From the NCBI GenBank assembly GCA_903888485.1, contig CAISTS010000011.1:1-64000 (forward strand): DNA of 64,000 bases, in the 5' to 3' direction. Positions 1-8,459 of this stretch are shown here, in pieces (positions within the stretch are counted from its first letter, which is position 1; each line of letters opens with the position of its first letter). Below the pieces are notes generated by a model. That model ran no database searches, had not been told where the DNA came from, and was given only the letters and a program-made list of their open reading frames with translations. The stretch is from an uncultured bacterium. Its GTDB lineage: Bacteria > Pseudomonadota > Alphaproteobacteria > Rhodospirillales > Rhodospirillaceae. Made by a program: the position numbers and the translations under genes.

Positions 1-55
1 CGAAGGCGATGACCACGTATCCTTCGGTCTCGATCTGGTCCTGGGGACCGTCCAA
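1..55 (-). CDS. Partial unknown gene, 5' end only (candidate)
   Basis: On the minus strand a TTG codon at 55 is preceded by AGGAG (64-68) with 8-base spacing, and the following codons read MDGPQDQIETEGYVVIAF to the window edge. Only 18 residues are visible, so no family can be named. It would be divergent from the flagellin array. The good ribosome binding site is the main support. An alternative is the tail of a plus-strand frame ending at TAA 75-77. Low confidence. Confidence 0.3.
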   Translation of the reverse strand, partial: MDGPQDQIETEGYVVIAF

Positions 56-145
56 GAACGGTACTCCTCGCGCCTAATGGTTGTTTTTGCCGGCCGTAGG
101 ACCCGGGGCGGTCCGGGCCCAAAATCCTACGTTAAGTCATTTGAT

Positions 146-161
146 TTAAATAATTATTAAC
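146..161 (+). promoter_or_regulatory. CtrA-type box upstream of first flagellin
   Basis: The sequence is TTAA (146-149), seven bases, then TTAAC (157-161), a perfect match to the TTAA-N7-TTAA(C) consensus of the cell-cycle regulator CtrA. It lies about 150 bases before the first flagellin start. The rest of 56-313 holds no gene that I can support. Confidence 0.55.
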
Positions 162-290
162 AGAGCGTTGACGGCGTTTGACAGCCCGCCATGAACGATT
201 TACACCTGATGCGCTCAGCATAACCCTTCAGAAGGAGGGATCTGCAGCGAGCAGATGAGTGCTGAGTCGACAGAAATGTCGCAACGTGTG

Positions 291-304
291 TCCTAGAAAA
301 GGAG
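291..304 (+). promoter_or_regulatory. Flagellin leader: small hairpin over the ribosome binding site
   Basis: TCCT (291-294) can pair with AGGA (300-303) around loop AGAAA, hiding part of the AAAGGAG ribosome binding site of flagellin 1. The same 9-mer TCCTAGAAA occurs at 2542-2550 before flagellin 3, at nearly the same distance from the start. In Caulobacter FlbT acts on the flagellin mRNA leader, so this is a candidate target; the structure is inferred by eye. Confidence 0.35.
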
Positions 305-313
305 CCTACAAAG

Positions 314-1204
314 ATGAGCGATGTTACCCTCTCCAGTGCAACGCGAGCCAACCTGCTCTCGCTGCAAAGCACGACCAATCTCATTGGTCGTACGCAAGAA
401 CGTCTTGCCACCGGCCTGAAGGTCAACAGCGCAATCGACGACGCGCTCGCCTTCTTCAAAGCCCGTAACCTCAACAGCCGCGCTTCCGACTTGGCCTCCA
501 TTAAGGACGTCATCAACGGCGGCATCAGCGTGCTGAAGGCTGCGGTGCAAGGTCTCGAGTCGATCGAGTCAGTCCTCAAGCAGATGAAGGCGCTTGCTCA
601 GTCCGCCATCTCGGCTCCGGAAAGCTCGACCCGCGCGAAGCTGGCCAGCCAGTTCAACGAACTGCGCAGCCAGGTCGACAACCTCGCGGAAGACTCGAGC
701 TTCAACGGCGTCAACCTGCTCAAGAACACCACTTCGGCGTTCTCGGCGGGTGCTGACCAGCTGACCGTGAAGTTCAACGAACGCACCGAAACATCAGCGG
801 TCAACCAGCTCGTCATCAGCGGCCTGAAAGCCGCCGACTTCTCGACCATCGTTGCCACCTCTGCGGTTGCCACCGGCACCGCCGGCAGCGCGGGTCTGTG
901 GGGCCAGACGGGCGCCGCCGGCGTTACGGCGATCAACTCCGCCATCCGCGCAATCGACTCCGCGCTGGTGACGGTGCGCCAGTCTGCCCAAGCCTTCGGT
1001 ACCAATTCGGCCTTGCTCTCGATCCGAGCCGATTTCACCACCAACCTGATCAACACCCTCAAAGCGGGTGCGTCGGACCTGGTGAACGCGGACTTGAACG
1101 AAGAGTCGGCCAACCTGCTGTCGCTGCAAACGCGCCAGCAGTTGGGTACCATCTCGCTCTCGATCGCGCAGCGGTCTGAGCAGTCGATCCTGCGACTGTT
1201 CTAA
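314..1204 (+). CDS. Flagellin 1
   Basis: Structural subunit of the flagellar filament, exported by the flagellar type III apparatus and polymerised at the tip. At 296 residues it is a short flagellin: N-terminal D0/D1 helices (about 1-140), a short central part (140-220) and C-terminal D1/D0 helices ending QSILRLF. No signal peptide is present, as expected for this route. It is the first of four similar tandem genes, each with its own leader. The start is supported by AAAGGAG at 298-304. Central residues are rich in Ser/Thr, compatible with O-glycosylation by the GT41 enzymes downstream (inference). Confidence 0.93.
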   Translation: MSDVTLSSATRANLLSLQSTTNLIGRTQERLATGLKVNSAIDDALAFFKARNLNSRASDLASIKDVINGGISVLKAAVQGLESIESVLKQMKALAQSAISAPESSTRAKLASQFNELRSQVDNLAEDSSFNGVNLLKNTTSAFSAGADQLTVKFNERTETSAVNQLVISGLKAADFSTIVATSAVATGTAGSAGLWGQTGAAGVTAINSAIRAIDSALVTVRQSAQAFGTNSALLSIRADFTTNLINTLKAGASDLVNADLNEESANLLSLQTRQQLGTISLSIAQRSEQSILRLF

Positions 1205-1240
1205 TCCGCGCGTAGCTCCTGAACGGACCACGTTGAGACG

Positions 1241-1264
1241 GCGACGGGCCTTTCGGCCCGTCGC
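1241..1264 (+). terminator. Terminator hairpin after flagellin 1
   Basis: Perfect 10-bp stem GCGACGGGCC / GGCCCGTCGC with loop TTTC. The T-tract is weak (TACTCTCGCT), so termination may be partial. Confidence 0.6.
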
Positions 1265-1386
1265 TACTCTCGCTAAAATCCGTTATAGGGCACGTGACTG
1301 GGACGTAAGTTCTTCCCGCAAACGCGGGCGGTCTTCTGTAGTTCGATTCCGCCACGCAAGTTGAGGAAGACACCGTCCAATCGGGA

Positions 1387-1398
1387 TGGAGACTTCCA
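1387..1398 (+). promoter_or_regulatory. Flagellin 2 leader hairpin at start codon
   Basis: TGGA (1387-1390) and TCCA (1395-1398) can pair around GACT and would sequester the GGAG ribosome binding site directly before the ATG at 1399. Short (4 bp) and inferred by eye. Confidence 0.22.
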
Positions 1399-2301
1399 AT
1401 GTCTGAGCCACCTGGTGGCATCACCCTGTCGTCGTCCACACGGCAGAATCTGCTGTCGCTGCAAAACACCTTCCAGCTCATCGGGCGCACGCAAGAGCGC
1501 CTGGCGACGGGGCTGAAGGTCAACAGCGCCATCGACGATGCTTTGGCTTTTTTCAAGGCGCGCAACCTCAACAGCCGCGCCTCCGACCTTTCGACGATCA
1601 AGGATTCGATCGCCAACGGCATCAGCACGATCAAGGCCGCTGTGCTGGGCCTCGAGACCATTGAGGACATCCTCAAGCAGATGAAGGCGCTGACGCAATC
1701 GGCGATCGCTTCGCCCGAGAGCTCGACTCGCGCCAAGCTCGCCAGCCAGTTCAACGAACTGCGCAGTCAGGTCGACAACATCGCGGAAGATGCGCATTTC
1801 AACGGCTATAACCTGCTCAAGAACACGTCCGATCCGTTCGTGGCCGGCGCCGACTCGCTGACCGTCAAGTTCAACGAGCGCGTCGATAACTCCACGGTCA
1901 ATCAACTGGTCGTCAGTGGACTCAATGCAGCCGATTTCAAATCCATCCTGGCGACCTCGGCGATTGCCACGGGCAGCGCCGGTACGGCGGGCCTGTGGGG
2001 CCAGACCGGCGCGGGCGCCATTGTCGCCATTACCGCAGCGGTGCGCGCGATCGATTCGGCGCTGGTGACGGTGCGTCAGGCGTCGCAGAACTTCGGCACC
2101 AATTCGGCGCAGCTGCAGATCCGCATCGATTTCACCACCAACCTCATCAACACACTGCGCGGCGGCGCGGCGGAACTGGTGAACGCCGACCTCAATGAGG
2201 AATCGGCCAATCTGCTCTCGCTGCAAACGCGCCAGGAACTCGGCACGGTATCGCTCTCGATCGCTCAGTCGTCAGAGCAGTCGATCCTGCGGCTCTTCTA
2301 G
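1399..2301 (+). CDS. Flagellin 2 (most divergent copy)
   Basis: Second flagellin, 300 residues, with the same D0/D1 ends as its neighbours (shared stretches such as LIGRTQERLATGLKVNSAID and ESANLLSLQTRQ). The N-terminus differs: MSEPPGGITLSSSTRQNL against the MAQEITLSTATRTNL of copies 3 and 4. The central region around 130-220 also diverges. It may fill a distinct position in the filament, as multiple flagellins do in other alphaproteobacteria (inference). It has its own leader and follows a hairpin at 1241-1264. Confidence 0.92.
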   Translation: MSEPPGGITLSSSTRQNLLSLQNTFQLIGRTQERLATGLKVNSAIDDALAFFKARNLNSRASDLSTIKDSIANGISTIKAAVLGLETIEDILKQMKALTQSAIASPESSTRAKLASQFNELRSQVDNIAEDAHFNGYNLLKNTSDPFVAGADSLTVKFNERVDNSTVNQLVVSGLNAADFKSILATSAIATGSAGTAGLWGQTGAGAIVAITAAVRAIDSALVTVRQASQNFGTNSAQLQIRIDFTTNLINTLRGGAAELVNADLNEESANLLSLQTRQELGTVSLSIAQSSEQSILRLF

Positions 2302-2331
2302 GCTTACCTCTTAGTACGGCTCTTTCCGGCA

Positions 2332-2367
2332 GCGCCGGGCCCCGCAAAGGCCCGGCGCTTTGCTTTT
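2332..2367 (+). terminator. Terminator after flagellin 2
   Basis: Stem GCGCCGGGCC (2332-2341) / GGCCCGGCGC (2349-2358), loop CCGCAAA, followed by TTTGCTTTT. Confidence 0.75.
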
Positions 2368-2540
2368 GGGGCCTCGACGGGCCTCCCTTGGGGCGGGTTA
2401 ATTCCGCCATTAACCATTTATTTGCCTTTGGTCCTTAGAAGGGGATGTGGTGAACGCCGCTGTTCACACGCATTTCGCGTTTCTTAGGCGTCGTGGCGAC
2501 AAGAATTTTAGTTCGGCGGACCGTTCGTTTTGTGTAGCTG

Positions 2541-2554
2541 CTCCTAGAAAGGGG
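2541..2554 (+). promoter_or_regulatory. Flagellin 3 leader: conserved TCCTAGAAA and RBS hairpin
   Basis: CTCC (2541-2544) can pair with GGGG (2551-2554), which is part of the ribosome binding site of flagellin 3. TCCTAGAAA is identical to bases 291-299 in the leader of flagellin 1. The repeat between two otherwise different leaders suggests a shared post-transcriptional control site. Confidence 0.35.
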
Positions 2555-2562
2555 TTTGGAAA

Positions 2563-3459
2563 ATGGCTCAAGAAATCACGCTATCTACAGCGACCCGTAC
2601 GAATCTGTTGTCGCTTCAGAACACCACCGGGCTGATCGGTAAGACGCAGGAGCGCCTTGCCACCGGCCTTAAGGTGAACAACGCCATCGATGACGCTCTC
2701 GCGTTCTTCCGTGCGCGTAACCTCAATAGCCGCGCCTCCGACTTGCAGGCGGTCAAAGATCAGATCTCCGGCGGTATCAGCATCATCCGCGCTGCAACCC
2801 AGGGCCTCGAGTCGATCGAGTCGGTCCTAAAGCAGATGAAGGCGCTTGCCCAGTCCGCCGTGTCCGCTCCGGAAAGTTCGACGCGCGCCAAGCTCGCCAG
2901 TCAGTTCAACGAGCTGCGCAGTCAGGTCGATAACCTCGCCGAAGACTCGAGCTTCAACGGCGTGAACCTCCTGAAGACCGGCATCGGTGCCTTCCAGGCC
3001 GGCGCCGACTCGCTCACCGTCAAGTTCAACGAGCGCACGGAACAAGCCGCGATCAACCAGCTCGTGGTGAGCGGCCTCAAGGTCGCCGACTTCACGACGA
3101 TCATGGCACGTTCCGCTGTCGCCACCGGTGCTGCGGGTTCCAGCTCGGCGCTGTGGGGCCAGACGGGTGCTCAAGGCGTCAAAGCGATCACCAGTTCGAT
3201 CCGCGCCATCGACTCGGCGCTGGTCACTGTGCGCCAGACTTCCCAGGAATTCGGCAGCAACGCGTCGATGCTCTCGATCCGCGCCGAGTTCACCACCAAC
3301 ATCATCAACACGCTCAAGGCCGGCGCTGCCGATCTGGTCAACGCCGACATGAACGAAGAGTCAGCGAATCTACTCTCGCTGCAGACTCGCCAGCAGCTCG
3401 GTACGATCTCGCTCTCGATCGCGCAGCGTTCGGAGCAGTCGATCCTGCGTCTGTTCTAG
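2563..3459 (+). CDS. Flagellin 3
   Basis: Third filament subunit gene, 298 residues, starting MAQEITLSTATRTNL and ending QSILRLF. Closest to copies 1 and 4. The D0/D1 ends are almost unchanged, while residues around 135-225 vary. AAAGGGG at 2548-2554 precedes the ATG by eight bases. A preceding terminator (2332-2367), a following terminator (3485-3513) and its own leader suggest it is transcribed alone. Confidence 0.93.
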   Translation: MAQEITLSTATRTNLLSLQNTTGLIGKTQERLATGLKVNNAIDDALAFFRARNLNSRASDLQAVKDQISGGISIIRAATQGLESIESVLKQMKALAQSAVSAPESSTRAKLASQFNELRSQVDNLAEDSSFNGVNLLKTGIGAFQAGADSLTVKFNERTEQAAINQLVVSGLKVADFTTIMARSAVATGAAGSSSALWGQTGAQGVKAITSSIRAIDSALVTVRQTSQEFGSNASMLSIRAEFTTNIINTLKAGAADLVNADMNEESANLLSLQTRQQLGTISLSIAQRSEQSILRLF

Positions 3460-3484
3460 TTTCCTAAGATCTAGGCTCGATACT

Positions 3485-3513
3485 GGGGCGGCCATTGGCC
3501 GCCCCTTTTTTTT
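3485..3513 (+). terminator. Terminator after flagellin 3
   Basis: GGGGCGGCC / GGCCGCCCC stem with a 3-base loop followed by eight Ts; a textbook intrinsic terminator. Confidence 0.88.
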
Positions 3514-3663
3514 GCGCGCATTGGTTTCCCAAGCCGCTCTCGCGTTCGCGCGTTAACCTTTTCTTTTGGTTTCCCATCTATTCCTGATCCTGGATGCGTA
3601 GAAGAACGTGTCAGTGCGCGTGCATGTTTTTGACCGCGCGGATGAAATAAATCGAGGTCTGAA

Positions 3664-4557
3664 ATGGCTCAGGAAATCACACTCTCGACGGCGACGCGGA
3701 CGAATCTGCTTTCGCTGCAGAACACGACCAGCCTGATCGGGCGCACGCAAGAGCGCTTGGCGACGGGCCTCAAGGTCAACAGCGCCATCGACGATGCGCT
3801 TGCCTTCTTCAAGGCTCGCAACCTCAACAGCCGCGCCAGCGACTTGCAGAGCATCAAGGACGAAATCACCGGCGGCATCAACATCATCAAAGCTGCGGTG
3901 CAGGGCCTCGAGTCGATCGAGAACCTGCTCAAGCAGATGAAGGCGCTCGCGCAGTCCGCGGTCTCCGCGCCGGAAAGCATCACGCGCGCCAAGCTCGCCA
4001 GCCAGTTCAACGAACTGCGCAGCCAGGTCGACAACCTCGCTGAAGACTCAAGCTTCAACGGCGTCAACCTGCTCAAGAACAATACCTCGGCGTTCCTGCC
4101 GGGCGCCGATTCGCTCACCGTCAAGTTCAACGAGCGCACCGAGAACTCGGCCATCAACCAGCTCGTTATCAGCGGCCTGAAAGCCGGCGATTTCACGACC
4201 ATGATGGGCCGCTCGGCCGTCGCCACCGGCACGCCGGGCACGGCTGGCCTCTGGGGCCAGACGGGCGCGCAAGGCATCAAGGCGATCAACTCGGCTCTCC
4301 GCGCGATTGACTCGGCGCTCTCGACCGTGCGCCAAGCCGCGCAGAGCTTCGGCACCAATTCCTCGCTTCTGCAAATTCGCGCCGACTTCACCACACGCAT
4401 CATCAACACCCTGAAGGGTGGCGCGGCGGATCTGGTGAACGCCGACATGAACGAAGAATCGGCCAACCTGCTGTCGCTGCAGACGCGCCAGCAGCTGGGA
4501 ACGATTTCGCTGTCCATCGCCCAGAAGTCGGAAGAAGCGATCCTCAGGCTCTTCTAG
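3664..4557 (+). CDS. Flagellin 4
   Basis: Fourth filament subunit gene, 297 residues, starting like flagellin 3 and ending EEAILRLF, so the last helix differs slightly from the QSILRLF of the others. GAGG at 3652-3655 is the likely ribosome binding site. The following 241 bases (4558-4798) show no clear terminator and no gene I can support; they probably hold the flbT promoter. Confidence 0.93.
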   Translation: MAQEITLSTATRTNLLSLQNTTSLIGRTQERLATGLKVNSAIDDALAFFKARNLNSRASDLQSIKDEITGGINIIKAAVQGLESIENLLKQMKALAQSAVSAPESITRAKLASQFNELRSQVDNLAEDSSFNGVNLLKNNTSAFLPGADSLTVKFNERTENSAINQLVISGLKAGDFTTMMGRSAVATGTPGTAGLWGQTGAQGIKAINSALRAIDSALSTVRQAAQSFGTNSSLLQIRADFTTRIINTLKGGAADLVNADMNEESANLLSLQTRQQLGTISLSIAQKSEEAILRLF

Positions 4558-4798
4558 TCGCTCTTTTCGTCCTGGGCGAACACGGGTGGGTTCGAACGAT
4601 GGTCACGCAGACCTCACGCTTGCACTATTTTCGCCGCCGCGCGCCTGTTCGTGGGCATGGCGGCAAGACTCTTTGCGCGCCGCGTAATTCGATTCATACT
4701 GCGCGTGCGTCGCGGCTCACCCGCCTTGCCCCGTCGCTGATTTACGTCGATATCTTCCTGGTACCGAAGGCGCTTTCCCGCGCGACGCTGAGGCCGCA

Positions 4799-5197
4799 AT
4801 GCCGCTTAAATTAACCCTAAAGCCCAACGAGAAGGTTCTGATCGGCACTTCGGTCATTGCCAATGGGCCGGCCAAGACCGAATTCGTGGTGCTGAACCGG
4901 GTTCCCGTGGTGCGGGAAAAGGACATCATCACCGAAGAGAAGGCCGACACGATCGCCAAAAAGCTCTACGTGACGATCCTTAACATGTATATCAACCCTG
5001 CGCGGGAAAAGGATTATCACGGGATTTACTTCGTTTTAATGAGACAGATGATCTTAGTACCTATGGACGCCCGCGCCGTTGACCTAATGGTCGAGATGTC
5101 CCAGCATATTCTGGGGGCCGACCACTACCGGGCGCTCAAGCTGTGTCGTCAATTGATTAAGTACGAGGCGGAGGCCTTGGCGAATGTCAAAAGATAA
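4799..5197 (+). CDS. flbT: FlbT, flagellin translational regulator
   Basis: Small cytoplasmic regulator of 132 residues, typical for FlbT. In Caulobacter it represses flagellin synthesis by acting on the flagellin mRNA leader until hook assembly is complete; in some other alphaproteobacteria it acts positively. The N-terminal motif MPLKLTLKPNEKVLIG and the central block around KDIITEE fit the family. The last 14 bases overlap flaF, so the two are translationally coupled. Location after the flagellin array supports the role. Confidence 0.93.
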   Translation: MPLKLTLKPNEKVLIGTSVIANGPAKTEFVVLNRVPVVREKDIITEEKADTIAKKLYVTILNMYINPAREKDYHGIYFVLMRQMILVPMDARAVDLMVEMSQHILGADHYRALKLCRQLIKYEAEALANVKR

Positions 5198-5603
5198 AGT
5201 TGCTGCTTACGCGCAACAGCAAAAGCGCAACCTTTCGCCGCGCGAGGTCGAAGCCATGGCCTTCACGAAGGCCGCCGTGCTGCTTGAAGAAGCCAAGGGC
5301 AAGACCAACAGCATCGAGGAATATGCCAAGGCGCTGCGCTTCAACCATCTGCTCTGGACCATCATCCAAGCCGATCTGACCGAGCCTGAGAACCAGTTGC
5401 CGAACGAGATCAAGGCCAACATCATGTCCTTGAGCATCTTCGTCGACAAGCAGACCACCAAGGCGATGCGCACCAGCAACGCCGCCGATCTCGACGTGCT
5501 CATCAACATCAACCGCAACCTCGCTGCCGGCTTGCGCACCACGCCGCAAACGGCGGGCGCCGAGGCTCCGCGTCCGCAGCAGGCCGGCACGCAGTCCGCC
5601 TGA
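5184..5603 (+). CDS. flaF: FlaF, flagellin synthesis/secretion activator
   Basis: Partner of FlbT needed for flagellin production; in Caulobacter FlaF acts as a flagellin chaperone and activator. The 139-residue protein has the family core: AxxQQKRNLSPREVEAMAF at the N-terminus, then a helix with FNHLLWTIIQADL and the block PENQLPNEIKANIMSLSIFV. A Pro/Ala/Gln-rich tail (about 118-139) follows. A second FlaF-like gene lies at 20439-20792. Overlap with flbT indicates one operon. Confidence 0.92.
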   Translation: MSKDKVAAYAQQQKRNLSPREVEAMAFTKAAVLLEEAKGKTNSIEEYAKALRFNHLLWTIIQADLTEPENQLPNEIKANIMSLSIFVDKQTTKAMRTSNAADLDVLININRNLAAGLRTTPQTAGAEAPRPQQAGTQSA

Positions 5604-5615
5604 CATTGATGGTGT

Positions 5616-8459
5616 ATGATGGCGCCGCCGCCGTCCGGTGATGCGCCCATGCAAACCCAAAATTCCTCGGGCGACACCCGCGATCAGAACCGTCCGCTCT
5701 CGCCGCTCTTGCAGCAGGGCCTGAAGTTCCTCGAAGCCGGCGATGCCGCCGGCGCCGACCTCCTCCTCGATACTTATCTCGCGCGTAACGCTGGCGACGC
5801 CGACGGCCATAACCTGGCCGGGCTCACCAAGCGCCGTTTGGGCGCCCATGACGCGGCGCTGGACCACCTGCGCCGCGCCGTCGCGCTTAACGGCCGCGAG
5901 GCCCTCTACGCGATCAATCTGGCCCTGCTGCTCGATGAAATGGGCCGTGGCGACGAAGCCCTCGCGGCGCTCGATGCATTGCTGGTGGTGGTTCCCGGCC
6001 AGGCTGATGCTTTGATTCAGCGTGCGGCCCTCTTGCGCCGCATGGGCCGCTTCGACGAAGCGGTCGCCATTGCGCGCATGGCCGTGGCTTTCCATCGCGG
6101 TCTTGCCGCCGCCCACCATGCCCTCGGCACAGCGCTGATGAAGACCGGCGCGACCGCCGATGCCGTCGCGGCTTTCCGCGAGGCCAGCACGCGTGACCCG
6201 GCCGCCATCGAGACGTGGATCAACCTCGGCGTTGCGCTCAAGGAAGTGAATGACTTCACGGGCGCCGAGGACGCCTATACCCGCGCGCTCGCTCTCGCGC
6301 CGGACGATCCGGTGATCCACAACAACCTCGCCAATACCCTCGCGGCCGCCGGGCGCGGCGGCCACGCGCTTCTGCACTATCGGCGCGCGGTCGAGCTGGA
6401 TTCGGCATATGCCGACGCCAAGGCCAACCTGGGCCTTGCCTTGCGTGACAGCGGCGACATCCCCGGCGCGCTCGATTTCCTGGCGAAGGCTGTGACCGAT
6501 CACCCCGGCCATGGGGTTCTGCTCAATGCTTACGGCAATACCCTGCGCCAGGCCGAGCGCTACGATGATGCTATCGTTGCTCTGCAGCAGGCCATCGCGG
6601 CGTCGCCCACCTACGCTGAGGCGCACAACAACCTCGGTCTTGCCTACGCTATCCGCAATCAGCTTGAGCCTGCCGCGGCGCATCTCAAGCGCGCCGCCGA
6701 GCTGCGGCCCGATATGGCGGTGATCAGCAACAACTACGGCGCGCTGCTGGTGCGCATGTTCCGTTTCGACGAAGCGGCCGTTGCGCTCGCCAACGCCGTT
6801 GCGCGCCAGCCCGACTACGACGAGGCGCTGGTCAACCTCGGCGTTGCGCAGTACATGCTCGGCAATCCCAAGGAGGCCATCGCCGCCTACGAAGAGGTGC
6901 TGAAGCGCTCGCCAAACAACGGCTTTGCGCACTACAGCCTCGGGGTGACGTATCTCGAGGAGCAGCGGCTCGCCGAAGCCGAGATCGAAATCCGCCGCGC
7001 GCTCGAACTCGATCCCGGCAATCCCATGGCGCTCAACACCTTGGGCGTACTTCTGCTCGACCAGCATCATGTGACGGAAGCGCGCGAGAACATGCGCGTC
7101 GCGGCGGCGGCCAACACGCTGTCGGCTCCGGTGTTCTACAGCAACTATGCCTTTGCCTCCCTCTACGAACCGGGCATTTCCAATGCCGAGATTCTCGAAA
7201 TCCATAAGGGGTACGGGCGGCGCTTCGCGAGCGAAAAGCCCGACCGCAGCAAACCGCACCGCAACGCGCGCGATCTCGAGCGCAGATTGCGCCTCGGATA
7301 TATGTCACCCGATTTCCGCGCCCATTCGGTGGCCTATTTCTTCGAAGCGCTGCTCGAAAAGCACGACCGCAAGCGGTTCGAGGTGATCCTCTACTCCGAT
7401 ACCACGCGCGAGGATGTGGTCACCAAGGCCATGCGCGCGGCCGCCGACCTGTGGGTCGACACCGCCGGGCTGACGACAGACGGTTTCGCGCGGCGCATCG
7501 CCGCGGACGGCGTCGATATCCTGGTTAATCTGGGCGGTCACACCTCGGGCAATCGCCTGCCGGTATGCGCCCTCAAGCCCGCCCCGGTGCAGATCGAATA
7601 CTTGGGCTACCCCGATACCAGCGGGGTACCGGCCATGGATTGGCGCATCACCGACAACCATGCCGATCCCGCGCCGGAGGCCGACCGCTGGTGCACCGAG
7701 AAGCTGATCCGTCTGCCCCATGTTTTTCACTGCTATCGGCCTGCCGGCAGGCCACCCACGCCGGCGCCCGCGCCGCATCCGGCGAAGGGTTTTGTGACCT
7801 TCGCATCGTTCAACGTGCTGCCGAAGGTCACGCACGAGGCGATTTCCGCTTGGGCCAAGATCCTAAATGCCGTGCCGGGCTCGCGCTTTTTCATCAAGTG
7901 CAAACAGCTGCGCGACGAGCGCGTGCAGGAGCGCATCCGCGCCGAGTTCGCCGCCGCCGGCGTCGATCCCGCGCGTGTCGATATGGCGGCTTTCGTGCCT
8001 TCGATCCGCGAGCACCTGGAGCGCTATGGCGAGGTCGACCTGGCGCTCGACACTTTCCCCTATAACGGCACGACGACGACCTGCGAGTCCATATATATGG
8101 GTGTGCCGGTACTGAGCCTGCGCGGGAACAATCACCGCGGCCGTGTCGGCCTTAGCCTCTTGTCCGCCATGGGGCTGGACAAGGAATTCATCGCCGAGAG
8201 CGTCGATGACTATATTGCCCGCGCGATTGCATTCGGCCGTAACCCGGAACGCCTGGCCGAGATCAGGTCGGAGCTGCGCCCCCGTATGGAGCGCTCGGCT
8301 CTCCGTGACGAAGTGGGCTTCACGCGCGACCTTGAAGCGGCCTACCGTAGCGCCTGGTGCAGCTGGTGCGCCGGCCCCGAGACCACCATGTTCAAGCCGC
8401 CGCCCGAGCTCCGGCCCGAGGACTCCATCCAAGGCGTGCTCGTGAAGGCGCTCTCGTGA
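5616..8459 (+). CDS. TPR + GT41 glycosyltransferase, candidate flagellin O-glycosyltransferase
   Basis: Large cytoplasmic enzyme (947 residues). About 15-530 is an array of TPR repeats (many AxxNLGxAL-type helices); about 555-930 is a SPINDLY/OGT-type GT41 domain. Visible landmarks are SPDFRAHSVAYFF with the His used by OGT-type enzymes, NLGGHTSGNRLPV, and DTFPYNGTTTTCES, which contributes to nucleotide-sugar binding. It starts 12 bases after flaF and overlaps the next glycosyltransferase, so it is probably in the flbT-flaF unit. The natural inference is Ser/Thr modification of the flagellins, with TPRs reading the substrate, as for TPR-bearing FlmG of Caulobacter. Donor sugar unknown. Possible starts are 5616, 5619 and 5649. 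Confidence 0.85.
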   Translation: MMAPPPSGDAPMQTQNSSGDTRDQNRPLSPLLQQGLKFLEAGDAAGADLLLDTYLARNAGDADGHNLAGLTKRRLGAHDAALDHLRRAVALNGREALYAINLALLLDEMGRGDEALAALDALLVVVPGQADALIQRAALLRRMGRFDEAVAIARMAVAFHRGLAAAHHALGTALMKTGATADAVAAFREASTRDPAAIETWINLGVALKEVNDFTGAEDAYTRALALAPDDPVIHNNLANTLAAAGRGGHALLHYRRAVELDSAYADAKANLGLALRDSGDIPGALDFLAKAVTDHPGHGVLLNAYGNTLRQAERYDDAIVALQQAIAASPTYAEAHNNLGLAYAIRNQLEPAAAHLKRAAELRPDMAVISNNYGALLVRMFRFDEAAVALANAVARQPDYDEALVNLGVAQYMLGNPKEAIAAYEEVLKRSPNNGFAHYSLGVTYLEEQRLAEAEIEIRRALELDPGNPMALNTLGVLLLDQHHVTEARENMRVAAAANTLSAPVFYSNYAFASLYEPGISNAEILEIHKGYGRRFASEKPDRSKPHRNARDLERRLRLGYMSPDFRAHSVAYFFEALLEKHDRKRFEVILYSDTTREDVVTKAMRAAADLWVDTAGLTTDGFARRIAADGVDILVNLGGHTSGNRLPVCALKPAPVQIEYLGYPDTSGVPAMDWRITDNHADPAPEADRWCTEKLIRLPHVFHCYRPAGRPPTPAPAPHPAKGFVTFASFNVLPKVTHEAISAWAKILNAVPGSRFFIKCKQLRDERVQERIRAEFAAAGVDPARVDMAAFVPSIREHLERYGEVDLALDTFPYNGTTTTCESIYMGVPVLSLRGNNHRGRVGLSLLSAMGLDKEFIAESVDDYIARAIAFGRNPERLAEIRSELRPRMERSALRDEVGFTRDLEAAYRSAWCSWCAGPETTMFKPPPELRPEDSIQGVLVKALS

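Noticed and set aside
2398-2417. CtrA box before flagellin 3
   Set aside because: TTAA to TTAACCAT is spaced by eight bases, not seven; only a half-site is credible.
5187-7259. 690-residue open frame on the minus strand
   Set aside because: It lies opposite flaF and the first glycosyltransferase, whose frames have clear domain motifs; the antisense frame is Arg/Gly/His-rich noise typical of high GC.
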